A stretch of 64,000 nt of DNA from Orthonyx spaldingii (GCA_013397795.1 VZTJ01003579.1:283346-347345); one strand, 5' to 3'. Positions 1-11,914 are shown, counted from the stretch's first letter. A program made the numbers and translations. Notes: generated by a model not told the origin, from the sequence alone.

Positions 1-1145
1 TAACCAAATTTTTTTTTTTCCTTCCCCAAAAAAAAAAAAAAAAAAAAAAAATTTGGTTCACATGAAAAAAGTTCTGTCCTCATCCCCATCCTCGTTTTCT
101 TAGAAAAGTGAAAAATTGGCCATTTGTTCATCCTAAGAGCATACATTTGGGCCATGAGCACTGATTGTCATTGGAGTACGCAGCAACTAAACTGTAACAT
201 TTTTGGTAAAACAGTAAGTGCTTCTAATATCTTCTGGTATTTTTGCTGTGCAGATCTCCTCTGATATTTATTGAAAAAAAAAGACGGATTGGAAAATGGA
301 ATCTCAGAGTCCATGGGAAAATGTTGCAGTAAATCTAAGCTGTAACTTCAAGAAAATCAGACTTTGTGAGAAAGACAAATTTGGTGTAACTATTTTTTAT
401 TTTTTAAAAAACTAAGAACATTAAATAGATGTCCTGTATATCTGTGCAAAGGGGGAAAAGAAGTAAAATTAACCATAAAGAAAAACAGTACTTGTAAAAA
501 TATGACTTGCAATATTTATTTTTTAAAAGGTAGCAGAAGTCCAACTAATTTGAATGGGAAGTGGGATTGGCTTTATGATGACTAGTTTTCAGTGCATCTT
601 CTCAATTGTAAATAGCATAAATTTATACCATTAACTGTGGGAAGTTATTTTAGGCATTAGCAACATGCACACTGGCATCAAGACTTGACACCAACTTTCT
701 CAGCATCTTTCCTACCTTGGGTTTGCATGGCAAACAAGAATAGGCTTAAAAAGCATAGAGTGTACCCTATTGCTGTGGACGCAGTGGTGCTTGGGTGGTG
801 TTTTGGTAGTGTGATATGCACTTAGGTCTTTTTGGGAGGAAGTGAGCTGCTTGCTGTGCACACTGGGGCTTGCTTGGTCTGTTTGCTCATCCTTCTCATG
901 GCTCTTCTGTGTGTTTTTCAGCATGGAAATTTTGTAGGGGGGAAACACCTTTGAGCCGTTCACTACGTTGCGCTTGTATTCCTGCATCCAGGCTGTGTCT
1001 GAGCTTACCTACAACTGCCATGAGAGGCAGGCAGCAGTCAGCCACAGTCCCTTGCCCTTGTCTCTTGGGTGTATGTGCAGCTGAAGCACTGGGTGACATG
1101 GGAAGACAGTGATATTTACGTTGTATTTATTGATTCTATTTCCAG
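1..1145. other. Upstream region of S1PR3 (promoter or intron)
   Basis: No gene is recognised here. The short reading frames in 712-1112 show no protein similarity I know and overlap one another on both strands. If the acceptor proposed at 1141-1145 is used, this stretch is the end of an S1PR3 5'UTR intron; if not, it is proximal promoter. No clear CpG island is visible. The left edge holds an inverted repeat listed separately. Confidence 0.4.
2..58. repeat. Perfect 18-bp inverted repeat with A-rich loop
   Basis: The left arm at 2-19 is AACCAAA followed by eleven T. The right arm at 41-58 is eleven A followed by TTTGGTT, its exact reverse complement. The loop at 20-40 is CCTTCCCC followed by thirteen A. 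The two non-homopolymer heptamers make this more than a chance pairing of poly-T and poly-A. It could fold as a hairpin or be a degraded fold-back insertion. No function is assigned. Confidence 0.7.
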
Positions 1146-1146
1146 A
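1126..1146 (+). promoter_or_regulatory. S1PR3: Candidate 3' splice site of the S1PR3 coding exon
   Basis: A pyrimidine-rich stretch ends in TTCCAG at 1140-1145, so an exon could begin at 1146, 183 bases before the start codon. From family knowledge, S1P receptor genes usually carry the whole reading frame in one exon preceded by a noncoding exon. A competing candidate is TTTTTCAG ending near 921. No upstream exon can be identified from sequence alone. Confidence 0.35.
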
Positions 1147-1178
1147 GTCTGGTTTGAGAGCCACTCTCCCGAATTAAT

Positions 1179-1289
1179 ATGCGAGGCTTGCTGGAGCTAG
1201 GGATATACAACGCCTACCCAGAGGAGCGTTGGGAAACACGTGGCTTGATCTCCCTCTTGTGGAAACTTATTGGAACTATATTCTCGTGA
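1179..1289 (+). CDS. Upstream ORF in the S1PR3 leader
   Basis: An ATG at 1179 opens 36 codons and stops at TGA 1287-1289, 39 bases before the S1PR3 start codon. It lies downstream of the proposed acceptor, so it would be in the mature leader. Its frame differs from the receptor frame. The product begins MRGLLELG and shows no family I recognise. The likely role, if any, is translational control of S1PR3. The context of the upstream ATG is mediocre: AAT lies before it, with A at -3, and C follows at +4. This is inference from position only. Confidence 0.35.
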   Translation: MRGLLELGIYNAYPEERWETRGLISLLWKLIGTIFS

Positions 1290-1328
1290 TACTGAAGAAA
1301 AAAAGTCCAACATCCGTCAGGGAAACAA

Positions 1329-2474
1329 ATGATGGCAGCAGTTACCATGCCTCCTGATGCTCTGGTCAGCCCTCAAGGAAATGAAGAGGTGGACTCTCTG
1401 ATTGTTCTGCATTATAATTACACAGGAAAGCTTATTTTAAGGGAAAAGGCAACTGATAAAATAGACCTGCCCACTATTTCATTTCTGATCCTATGTAGTT
1501 TCATAGTCCTGGAAAACTTGATGGTGTTGATTGCCATATGGAAAAACAATAAATTTCACAACCGCATGTACTTTTTTATTGGCAATCTAGCTCTCTGTGA
1601 TCTTTTAGCTGGGATTGTTTACAAAGTAAACATTCTTATGTCTGGGAAGAAAACTCTGAGCTTGTCCTCCACAATCTGGTTCATTAGGGAAGGTAGCATG
1701 TTTGTTGCCCTGGGAGCCTCCACTTTCAGTTTGCTAGCAATAGCTATTGAGAGGCATTTAACCATGATTAAAATGAGGCCTTACGACGCAAATAAAAAAT
1801 ACAGAGTGTTCCTTCTCATTGGTACATGCTGGCTTATTTCGATATCCTTGGGTGCCCTCCCCATCCTTGGCTGGAACTGTATAAACAACTTGCCAGATTG
1901 CTCAACCATTTTGCCTCTGTACTCCAAAAAGTATGTTGTGTTCTGCATTAGTATCTTCATAGCCATTTTGGTTGCCATTGTCATCCTTTACACCCGCATC
2001 TACATACTGGTTAAGTCCAGCAGTCGTAATGTCACCAACCATAATAACTCGGAGCGGTCCATGGCACTCCTTAGGACTGTTGTGATCGTGGTTAGTGTCT
2101 TCATTGCATGCTGGTCTCCACTGTTCATCCTGTTCCTCATCGATGTGGCCTGCAGAGTCAAGGAGTGCTCCATCTTGTACAAAGCCCACTGGTTTATTGC
2201 CCTGGCGGTCATCAATTCTGCAATGAACCCCATCATCTATACCCTGGCCAGTAAGGAAATGCGTCGAGCTTTCTTTCGCCTTGTTTGTGGCTGCCTGGTG
2301 AAATCCAGGGTGGCCAGATCTTTGCCTATTCAACCCACACCAGATCACAGTCGAAGTAAATCCAGCAGCAGCAATACCCAGAAGCCAAAGGAAGATTTCC
2401 CACCAATGAATGTTCCCTCATGTATTGCTGAGAAAAATGAATCTGCATTTCACAACGGAAACTTCTGTAAGTAA
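1329..2474 (+). CDS. S1PR3: Sphingosine 1-phosphate receptor 3
   Basis: A 381-residue class A GPCR in one uninterrupted exon; human S1PR3 is 378. It senses extracellular sphingosine 1-phosphate and, by family knowledge, couples to Gi, Gq and G12/13 at the plasma membrane. NYT at 30-32 is an N-glycosylation sequon. TM1 lies at about 49-71 (CSFIVLENLMVLIAIW). R120-E121 at the top of TM3 is the pair that contacts the S1P head group in this family. ERH at 141-143 replaces DRY, as in S1P receptors. Cys184 and Cys191 lie in extracellular loop 2. CWSP is at 261-264 in TM6 and NPIIY at 300-304 in TM7. Cys320 and Cys322 are probable palmitoylation sites before a Ser-rich tail ending NGNFCK. Loop and TM stretches match mammalian S1PR3 better than S1PR1 as I recall them. 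Two adjacent ATGs begin the frame; the second at 1332 has the stronger context, A at -3 and G at +4. Translation may start at either. Confidence 0.97.
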   Translation: MMAAVTMPPDALVSPQGNEEVDSLIVLHYNYTGKLILREKATDKIDLPTISFLILCSFIVLENLMVLIAIWKNNKFHNRMYFFIGNLALCDLLAGIVYKVNILMSGKKTLSLSSTIWFIREGSMFVALGASTFSLLAIAIERHLTMIKMRPYDANKKYRVFLLIGTCWLISISLGALPILGWNCINNLPDCSTILPLYSKKYVVFCISIFIAILVAIVILYTRIYILVKSSSRNVTNHNNSERSMALLRTVVIVVSVFIACWSPLFILFLIDVACRVKECSILYKAHWFIALAVINSAMNPIIYTLASKEMRRAFFRLVCGCLVKSRVARSLPIQPTPDHSRSKSSSSNTQKPKEDFPPMNVPSCIAEKNESAFHNGNFCK

Positions 2475-5075
2475 AGGACTCCTTGAGACAAGTACTTTTC
2501 TGTGGTTTTTAGGTTTAAGCTACAAGTGTAGTTTAAATATTCACGCACTTCAGTCACAGGGAAAACACTACACATTTATTTAACTTTGAGGACCTACTTA
2601 TCAACAATCATTTGCTTTGGGTGTTCATTCAGTAACACACCTGATTCAGAAAAAGCCTTTCAGACTACACAGTGGCCAGGACAGAGTCCATGCACAGCTA
2701 ATGCTATCACATGCCACAGTGGTGTTGCATGCTAAGGCTTCATTTGGAGCCTCCTGATCTTGCAAGACGTCACTAAATCCTGTTAGAAACTTCAGCATTC
2801 ACTAAAGACTGCTGATGATTGGAAGATGAGGCCTGTTATTGCCAACTGGGAGAAGAGTTCATTACCTAAGTTGGTGATTATAGTTCTCTATATGTATCTT
2901 GCTGTTGTGTTAATGGACTTATATGTATGTGGTATAAATGGCTGTATATTTGTACAATTTCTCATTAAATAGTCATTGATTGGTAAAAGTTTACAACATG
3001 CTCAACATTGTATTGCAGTATACAGTGTAAGGTGACTAATTGTACACATAGATGCGTTTCAATGGGGATATTTAAAATGAAGTAGTAGCTTTTAACTGTC
3101 AGAAACTTTAAGAAGTCATGTCAATGCAGTATTTTTATTTTTTCCACTGTTATCCAAACTTTTCATGTTTAGTGAAAGACAACATGACAGTTGTCATTGT
3201 GGCATTTCACAACATATTTTAGGTAAGAAGTAGTAAATAACCATTGAGAGAGGATATATATGTTTGCTATTTAAAGTAGTTAAAATGTGACCCCTCAATA
3301 CACATGTAACAAGTGTGTGAGCTGTTTCAATGCATGTATTTTTGCTTACTATTTTCAATATATTTAAAAATATATGTCCAACCTATGTAAACCTGTGTAC
3401 ATTTTGAATGCACTACCTAAGCTGAGATCCTTCAGTTCTGAAACAGAGACGTATCATTTCAGGAAGCAATGAACCACAGTGGGTTCCTGTGGAGTTCCAT
3501 CTTTCCTCTCCAGGCCCTCCCACAGCGTGGGATTGTGTTAGAAATTCTCCCTGTGAAGTTTACCCAGTAGGACAATGTCCCATTTTCTGTAAATGGGACC
3601 CAGTGCTTCTACCATCTCCAGACACTTCTGCAGATACAAGAGGGAAGATGCGGTACAACAGGATCATGCTGAAGGGCATATCTGCATTTATATCTGATCC
3701 TGCCTTGGATCTGGAAGGAAGGTTTATTTAGTTTGGAAGACCTGGAGCCCCAGCCACAACCTTTTGAGAGCCTGTTCCAAAGAAACCCGAAAACAACTTT
3801 ATAGTTCATCACTGCCTTACCAGCCTGAGTACAGGATGGTGTTCAGTGTCAAAGGGGTTGCCTGAGTCCTGGAGCAGTAAACACTTCACAGACATCTGGT
3901 TTCAGATCCCCATGGAAGTGGCCTGTGGTACTTCCATCGATTGTACTTTATGGCTGGAGGCTTCAGTGGAGTTTGATGGGAAATTCTGGGACATTGTCTT
4001 TTGGTAAGAATGTAGACATGTAACTTTATTGCGCTCTTTCAGAGGTTTGTGTTTAATGTCTCAAAACACACCTTGCCTTATGCACAATCAGAAGTAGTTG
4101 AAGCTTTGTTAATACACAGCCTGAAAGAGCTCATCCTTAGCTTTACTCTGGTCTTAATCATTTAAAGCAGCAGCATTAGACTCAAGTATGTATAGTGTAT
4201 AAGTTGTGTATTGTATGTAGCAAAAGCCTTTATAATGTAGAGGTTTGCATTGTGATTATCTTTTACAAATTAACAGTCTGTGAATGTTTTATGCTGTTAG
4301 AAAAGTGTATAAGAACAAAGAAGAATTGTATTTGAATGAAATAACTGTGAAAGAGAGTAGTAAATATGAAATAATTTCTACCAAAAATGTTGAAAAGCAG
4401 TGCACTTAGAGTAAAAGAAAAAGCTAAACCAAGCTAAGCATGATGTAACTATATGGATTGTAGATACAGGCTGCAGGCTCTGTAGCTTTGTGAGAAATAG
4501 AATTGGTGACATTGCATTGCCATGGCTTGATTAGGTTTTTAGATTTTACATTGCTATTGGGCTGTATTGTGGAAATTCTCCCCTGAAGTTGTGGCTTTTA
4601 AAAGTACCAGCTAAAATATTTGTATACTTGTGTTAGTTCCCAAAGTGGTGGTATGTGGCAGCTTCCTTGCTATTGTGGAGCAGATGGGCCTTAGGAACAC
4701 AACAGTTTGAGAAAACATGGTGGCTGAACCCACACCAACTCTCATGTCAAGGATGTTACATGATTCTTGCTATATAGGTGAAAAAGAAATAAAATTTTTT
4801 AAATGGCCAAAGTCCAAGAAAATGAACATAGAAGTGAGTTTTAACATCTACATTCTAGCCTTAGCTATTGTCAGTGTTGGTGCAAGGTACAAGTAATGCA
4901 AAGAACTCCACTGTTAAAGGCCATGTGATTGCTTGCTAGTACAAAACCCTTTCATTCTACTTTGATTTCCTTCTCTTATTTTGGAGCTGTGGGGATATTT
5001 TGTTAGTTCACTACCCTGCTGTACTTAAAGCAGGTTTCTATAATTCATGAGTTGGCATGTAACATTGATAATAAA
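2475..5075 (+). other. S1PR3: Probable S1PR3 3'UTR with candidate poly(A) signals
   Basis: No coding gene is visible. Plus-strand polyadenylation hexamers are ATTAAA at 2964-2969, AATAAA at 4788-4793 and AATAAA at 5070-5075, so short and long transcript ends are possible. ATTTATTTA at 2574-2582 resembles an AU-rich instability element. The small ORFs in this stretch show no recognisable protein. The extent of the 3'UTR is inferred; which hexamer is used cannot be decided from sequence. Confidence 0.4.
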
Positions 5076-5763
5076 ATTTACAAAGTACTGATGACTGAAG
5101 AGAAAAAACCCATTGTCAATACAGTCTTCAGTGAGTACATCCCATTGGGAAGTATTAGATAAGGCACAGATTGTGGAAGATTTCAGTGCAGAATTTTAAA
5201 TTAGGACAAGTCAAGGGTTTAACAGCAGTGGACCTTAAACAGCCAAAAAGATGACATACCCTTGAAGCTGGAAAAAGATGGAGAATATCTTCTTTCACCC
5301 TAAAATATTAGAAAATTCCTGCAAACACATCCCAGAATCTAAGCCTTTTATCATCTAGGCTGATTTGAGCATACAGGAAACTGAATTAGGTTTTCCTTTC
5401 CAGTTGGTTTTACATGGAGCAAAGGCTACAAAGGAGACTAACATTTCATTCATATTATTTCATTAATTTGAATATTTGTTTTGATTATGGATTATGAAAT
5501 AAATGCAAATCCAGCCACTTATGGAGAAAATAAAGGTTTTAACAGTCTGCTTTCCAACAGTCTTTTATTGCCAACAGTCTTAGAGAGCATTTTCAACTCA
5601 TTAGGTACCAGAAACATTTTGAAAACTTCTAATAAAAAATCTCAAACCATTGAAATGAAGGTGTCAAGTAACAGTCATTTTTCAAAGAATTGTGAAAAGG
5701 TTTTGGCCTTCTGTGGAAAACATTCATTTAAACTTTTGATGTTGTGCCTGAAGGCAGTACCCT

Positions 5764-7730
5764 AGAGGCAGAAGGCTGGCTTGGTTGAACAGGGATCTTG
5801 TCTTGAAAATGAGACTAAAATGGAGGGTGTGTACCCAGTGGAAGCAAGGTCAGGTGACAGGGGAAAGATACTGAGATGCTGTTTGCCAGTGTAAGGGGAA
5901 AATTTGTGTGGTCAAAGCTCGACTGGAGATGAAGCTGCCAAAAATGTGGGGAACGATGAAAAGAGTTATTTCAATATCAATGACAAAAGGCAGTTTAGAA
6001 ATAAAATCACCCCATTAAGGGTGTGGGTGGTCACCTCACAAACGGGGACAGAGAAGGCAGAGGTGTTTAATGCATTCTTTGCCTCTGTCTTCAACATGGA
6101 TGACAGCTCAAGGGGGTCTCAATGCTCTGAGCTTGAAGGACAATGACTGCAAGAATGATCAACTCCCAGCTGACCCTGAAATTGTGCAGGATCTGCTGCT
6201 CCAGCTGGATCCCTACAAATCTATGGGGCCTGACTGGGATTCATCCAAGAATCCTCAAAGACTTGTTGATGTCATTGCAAAACCTCTCCCAATGATTTTC
6301 ATGTGGTTTTGGGAATTCAGAGAGGTCCCAGCTGACTGAGATCTGGAGAACATTGTCCCAATTTTAAAAAAGGGCAGGAAGGAGGACCTTGGAAACTACA
6401 GACCTGTCAGTCTCATTTCAGCACCCAGTAAAATCACAGTCAAGATTATTCTGGGAGGTGATGAAAACCTGGAGGACAATGCAGTCACAGTCACCACGCC
6501 TTCATGAGAGGGAAGAGTCCTGCTTGTCAAACATGATTTCCTTCAATGACAAGGTAACCCACCTAGCTGATCAAGGGAAGCTAGTTGATGTAATCTTTTG
6601 GGGTTTCAGCAAAGCTTTTCATTATGTCTCTCTCAGTATCCTTTTGGACAAAATGTCCAGCCCACAGCTGGATAAACACATTGTGCGATGGGTGAGCAAC
6701 TGGCTCATGGGTAAGCACGAAGGGTTACAGTGAATGGGGTGACATCAGAGTTGGGACCTGTCACTGGTGGGGTTCCACGGGGCTCCATCCTCAGTCTCGT
6801 GCTCTTCAACATCTTCTTAAATTAGTTGTATGTAGTACGCAGTGGAATACTAAGTACGTTTCCTGATGATACTACTTTGGGGGAAGCTGCCAGCTCCCTC
6901 AAGGGCAGAGAGGCCCAGCAGAGAGACCTCAAAAAATTAGAGGACTGAGCAATTACCAACCATATGAAGTTTAGCAAGGGCAGGTTCTGGATTCTGCACC
7001 TATGGTGGGGGAGCCCTGGTTGTGTGTGTAAATTGGGGAATGGGAGGCTGGAGAATAAGAGCCTGGAGAGCAGCTCTGTGGAAAGGGCCTTGAGGATCCT
7101 GGTCGATGGCAAGATGAACACGAGCTAGAAGTGCCCTGGCAGCCAGGAGGGCCAGCAGTGTCCTGGGGGGCACCAGGCACAGCATTGCAAGCAGGGTAAG
7201 GAAGGGGATTGTCCTGCTCTGCTCTGCACCGGAGCAGCCCCACCTCGAGTCCTGAGGGCAGTTTTGGGCAGCACAATATAAAAAAGGCATTAAGCTGTTA
7301 GAGAATGTTCAACAGAAGGCCATGAGGATGGTGAAGGGTTTGGAGGGGAAGCTGTGTGAGGAGCACTTGAGGTCACTTGGTCTTTTCAGCTTGGAGGAGA
7401 CTGAGGGAAGTCATATAGCGGTCTACAACATCCTCATCAGGGGAGGGGACCTCTTCACTGTCATGACCTCGAGGAAATAGCATGAAGCTGAGTCGGGGAA
7501 GTTTCGGTTGGATATCAGGCAAAGGTTCTTCACCCACAGGGTGTTTAGGCACTGGAAGAGGCTCCCCAGGGAAGTGGTCACAGCACCAACTCTGGCAGAG
7601 TTGAAGAAGCATTCGGACAACTCTCTCAGGCACATGGTGTGACTCTTGGGGTGTACTGTGCAGGGCTAGGAGTTGGACTCAGTGATCCTGATGGGTCCCT
7701 TCCAGCTCAGGATATCATATGATTCTATGA
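5764..7730 (+). mobile_element. CR1 LINE, 5'-truncated and decayed
   Basis: About 2 kb of plus-oriented chicken-repeat-1 retrotransposon, part of ORF2 plus the 3' end. Recognisable pieces are FNAFFASVF near 6067-6093, a linker with PYKSMGPD near 6210-6236, RPVSLIS near 6400, reverse-transcriptase motif A at about 6596-6628, GGVPRGS near 6767-6790 and motif C (FPDD) at 6859-6870. The 3' tail ends in the diagnostic ATTCTATGA at 7722-7730. Motif A reads WGFSKAFH, where the CR1 consensus reads LDFSKAFD, so the catalytic Asp is lost. The reading frame breaks several times between 6146 and 7633. The copy is dead. The 5' start is approximate because similarity fades there. Confidence 0.88.
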
Positions 7731-8649
7731 ACACTATGCAGCTGAGGGTGGCAGGGTCTTCATCCACCATCCCCAGGGCTGGAGGAAGGCTTTGTCCCTG
7801 CTTTCTGGGAGTAGGGTCGGTCCCTTGGCCTATCTGCTTGGAGGGCTGTCTGCTCCAGTTATGCCAGGCATGGCTGCTCCCTGGAAAGGGACATTTTGCA
7901 AGAAGTGACTGCAGTGAAGGTTTATGCTGCCTTCAAGGCTTGTTTCCAGCTGCTCTAGTAAGGAAATGGAAAACACACCTGTGTGTAAAGTGCCAGGTAC
8001 CAAAAAACCTAAAAGTGGGTGGTTGGCTGCTGCTGAGTGGAGGTGTGCTGGTGTTCACCTGCGGGTGCCATTTCACCTGCCAACACAACTAAGGACACTC
8101 CCAGCAGAAGCTGGGAACCTAGGCCACACTGGGCCTGGAGACACTCCCTTCTCATGGCCCGACTCACAGGGAGCAGGAACAGCAGCAGTGACTGGGGGCT
8201 TCTGCTACTGCCCTGAGGCTCCCCAGGACCTGAAGAGGGCTGGAGGCATGTGCAGAGCTGTGCAGAGATTGCAGGTGCTCCTAATGCATTCAGAGCTGCA
8301 TTTCTTTTCCCCAAGAGCAGCATAACTTCTCAGAGCATGCTCAGGCTCAGCTTTTCACCAAGTGGTCAAAAGGGAAGGAAGGGCGTTTGCAAGAAGACAC
8401 GTGGTCAGTGGAGGAAGCGGATTAGGGTTAGAGCTCAGCATAGCTAAACTTCCTGCTGACATGGAGACATTGTCCTCTCACAGTAAACAAAGTGGCTGCT
8501 CTTGTCCTTGCAGTCACTCTCCATGGAAACATCATGGAGTGGACTACCCTTTTCTGTTCTCACCTATGCAGTGTGCCAAGCAGGAAAGCTACCTTTCCAG
8601 GACAGGACATCATCTGGCTCTGAAAGAGGGCCTGTATTAACGCTTACAT

Positions 8650-8739
8650 GCATTTATGAAAATAGTATCTGTTGAAAAAAAAACACGTATTGTCGCATTT
8701 ATGAAAATAGTATCTGTTGAAAAAAAACCACGTATTGTC
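8650..8739. repeat. Two tandem copies of a 45-bp unit
   Basis: Copy 1 at 8650-8694 and copy 2 at 8695-8739 both begin GCATTTATGAAAATAG and end ACGTATTGTC. They differ at a single position near the end of the internal A run (an A at 8684, a C at 8729). Such near identity points to a recent duplication. No coding function is visible. Confidence 0.9.
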
Positions 8740-11700
8740 TCTGTCAAAGTATGTGGAGCTCCTGTGGTGGTGTAAGGTCAGTGTAACTGAGGTCCATCTC
8801 CTCATGTGCCATTTGGTCCTCTGACGTTTTTCTTCCCTAATTCTACTGAGTTGAGTAATTCACTGACTTATTAATATTCAGTATCCAGGTAAACCTTCTG
8901 CAATGGCACACATTCTGCTACTAAATGTGCCTCCCTTCAGGTCAATTAAAAAACCCCAAACTCAACCCCAGACCCAGCAAACAAACCCTTATTAAGGAAC
9001 CTGAGCATAAGAAAACAGACTCAAGCCCACTTTACATGCATTTCAATCTAGTAATAGTGCTCACTGTTTTATTACTTTGGTTAAACATATACAAACTGAA
9101 TAATCAGAAAACAGTTGCATGACACTTATATTCCAAACTACATTGCTCAAGGACTTCCTCAGAGACAAAATTTGTCTCTATATCTAGAATATCACAGTCA
9201 GCAGAGAGGCAAAAACTTGAGATTCACAAAAGTGGTTAGGAATATAAATTATCACAATATTTCCACATACATTATTTTTCCTGCAATTCTCAGTTAAAAA
9301 TGTTTCTAAAAGTAATAAATATTAATAAATAACAATTGTACGATAAAACTCCCTTTTAGAGCAAAATAGTCACTTTTTAGTTTTGTTGTTGCTGCCCACA
9401 CAATGCAAATAAAAACATTTACCTCGAAAGAAAAACTTCGCTTCTTTCAAGTTTTAACTCTGCAGGACTTTACTGAGAAGCAGTTATCACACCAATCCAG
9501 ACAAAAAGGACACAAGTATATACTAATTATAATTTTCACATCCTTCACTTAATAGAAAATTTCACTTAATTTTGAATTAATGTATGCCTGGGTGTGTTTG
9601 GTGTCTTTTTCCTCATGGAAGAAAAAGGACTGCTGGAAAAAGCTTTCATTTGACCTGGACTATTTTGATCTTCATGATAGCTACATAAAGCATAAATCCA
9701 CATCTTAATCTCAAATTCTGAGGCTACGTTTCTTTTCTGAGTCATCTGCACTGTCTCTTACACAGTGGGGTAGCAGAATGAGTCACCCATTCTAGCTTCT
9801 TTCTTCCTTTGGTTTCCATGACCTGTTCTGTTGTCAAACAAGGTTTAAACACTCTTTATATGGTGCCTTTGCTGGAAATGTGTGGCTCCAAAATCTTATC
9901 CCCCTTAGTGAGAAAAAAAAAAAAGCCCTGCATTTTCTGCTTGGAAGCCTTAGGAGATGTTTATGTCAGAGTGTGCAGAGGAACAGATCAGGTCTTGTGA
10001 ACATAAACGTCTCAATAAGAGATGAGCAGTAGGCTTTGTATCCCCAGAGGTTCTGCTTTAACTCTATCAACCAATTAGCATGTTTGTAATTTGGCAACAA
10101 CTCTCTATTCTCATTAGTGGCTTAAATGCCTACTGGCTCATATTTCCAGGCTTCACATTTCTTATCCCTGAATTTTTCTCTCCCAAGACAGTTTTTCACT
10201 CTCTATCCAAGCCTCTGGTTAACTGTGAGCAAATTATATGTCCATGTTATCTTTTCCACAGGTCTGCCCTCATTCCAGCTGCATCCAATGCAGATATGAC
10301 CAAGGTCCACAGACACTGTGTGCGAGTGAGTAGAGTAAGTCCTGCTGATCACAGATCATGAAGTGGAAATTCACCCACATCCTGACAGCTTTGAACACAC
10401 ATAGATTTGTGAAGGGAGCAAACCTCAATTTGGGCAAAAAAGACTATGTAAGTCAAAGTGGTTTTGACAGTACACTAAGGCGTATCTGAATTTAGACTTT
10501 ATGCAGACGTATTTTGAAACTGTCTGGAAGATAAAAAGGGAAGTATGTCTCTTACTTCAGCTTCGACTTTATTTATGCAAATATGGATTATGGTTTACTT
10601 AATATAAATTCTTGGTTCTACCACTTCAGATAGAAATTGGAAGCTAAGAACAAAGTTTTGAAAGCAGGATTTGTAAGCTTTTCTCAGAATATTCACAAGT
10701 TCCAAAGATCCCTCTTATAACTGCAAATTTCCTAGAAGGTGCAAAACTTTGCTGGTTATCAAATCTACTGACAAATATCTAAATAGGGAATAATTCTATT
10801 ATTAATACCTTATAGCTGGCATCTGGCGTTGATGTGCCAGCAGCAATCACACTCTGGTATAATTTTTTTTAAGTTCTTCTCATCTTACTGCACATGATAC
10901 CTGGGGACCATGGTGATAAAAAATGTGAGTATATTATTTCACAGTGTGGGAAAAGTATGAACACAGGTTATAGAAAATTTAGTGCTGGCAGGTGATATTT
11001 ACCAGACTGTTAAACATTTTGCTCCAGTGACAGTGCACATTTTGCACTCAAGTCTTGGTCCCAGGACTATGTCCTGTGTTCAAGTGTTTGCTGAACATGT
11101 CTGGCAGAGAGGTTTTGGCAGAACCAGTGTTACCTCCCATTGTGAACCCTGTAGGAAGTGAAGTGGAGTGAAACTACTGCACAGCTTTGTATCCACACTG
11201 TGTGTGCAAAACCCTGGGCAGGAAGGCAGGCATTAAGCCATGGAAATTGCATCTTCATATATGGTGAGCAGCCAGGCATGGTTAATTTGAACATTCTCTT
11301 CTTGTATAAGGAAAAGGAAGCTGGGACTCAGCTCAGAGCAAACTCCCATTTGCAGAAGGTAATTCAGTTTTCAAACCACATTTTCAGGTTTCATTGATTC
11401 TGAAGCATCTGAAATAACTGAAAGTCTGGGAACATGATTGTTCCTAGATGTCCAACCTATCACTGCCAGCAACAGTGGATAAATTTTATTAACTTAATAA
11501 TTAGTCTAAATCTGCAGTAAAATAATCAGAATCATCTGGTTCACATATAAATATTCTTTGTTTAAAGGCATTGAATGTGTTTTCATTGCCCTTAGTTCGT
11601 ACAGTTGAAACAAACTGGAATCAAAACTGTTAATCAGATAGGACTCAAAACCAATGTAGACAGTCTTACAGGATATTGAGAGTTTCAGTTCTGATTTGTC

Positions 11701-11856
11701 AGCTCTTTGTTGGAAAAACATCAAAATACTATAATATCATCTAATCTCAGTGATTTCTATTGAGTCTAGAAATTTGTTTCTTTCAGCAAAATCCCACTTC
11801 TGGAAGTCATGGTACAGAATTACCACAAGTAAGTGTGCAGTCCTAGAGACTGCATT

Positions 11857-11878
11857 NAAGTGTTAAGGCCAAAAGAGG

Positions 11879-11912
<34 letters not shown>
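11857..11912. repeat. 31-base A homopolymer with ambiguous base upstream
   Basis: Position 11857 is N, the only unresolved base I noticed. Twenty-four bases later, 11882-11912 is an unbroken run of A. The tract may be a mononucleotide repeat, or the poly(A) of an old plus-oriented retro-insertion whose body I cannot recognise. Length is likely to be uncertain in the assembly. Confidence 0.75.

Positions 11913-11914
<2 letters not shown>

Noticed and set aside
1781..2348. Minus-strand reading frames of 67-148 residues across S1PR3
   Set aside because: They are complements of the well-supported receptor frame and resemble no protein family.
6971..7290. Minus-strand Pro/Ser/Cys-rich ORFs
   Set aside because: They lie antisense within the CR1 3' region and are a by-product of its GC-rich sequence.
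8422..8433. TTAGGGTTAG resembling telomere repeat
   Set aside because: Fewer than two full units, so chance is sufficient.
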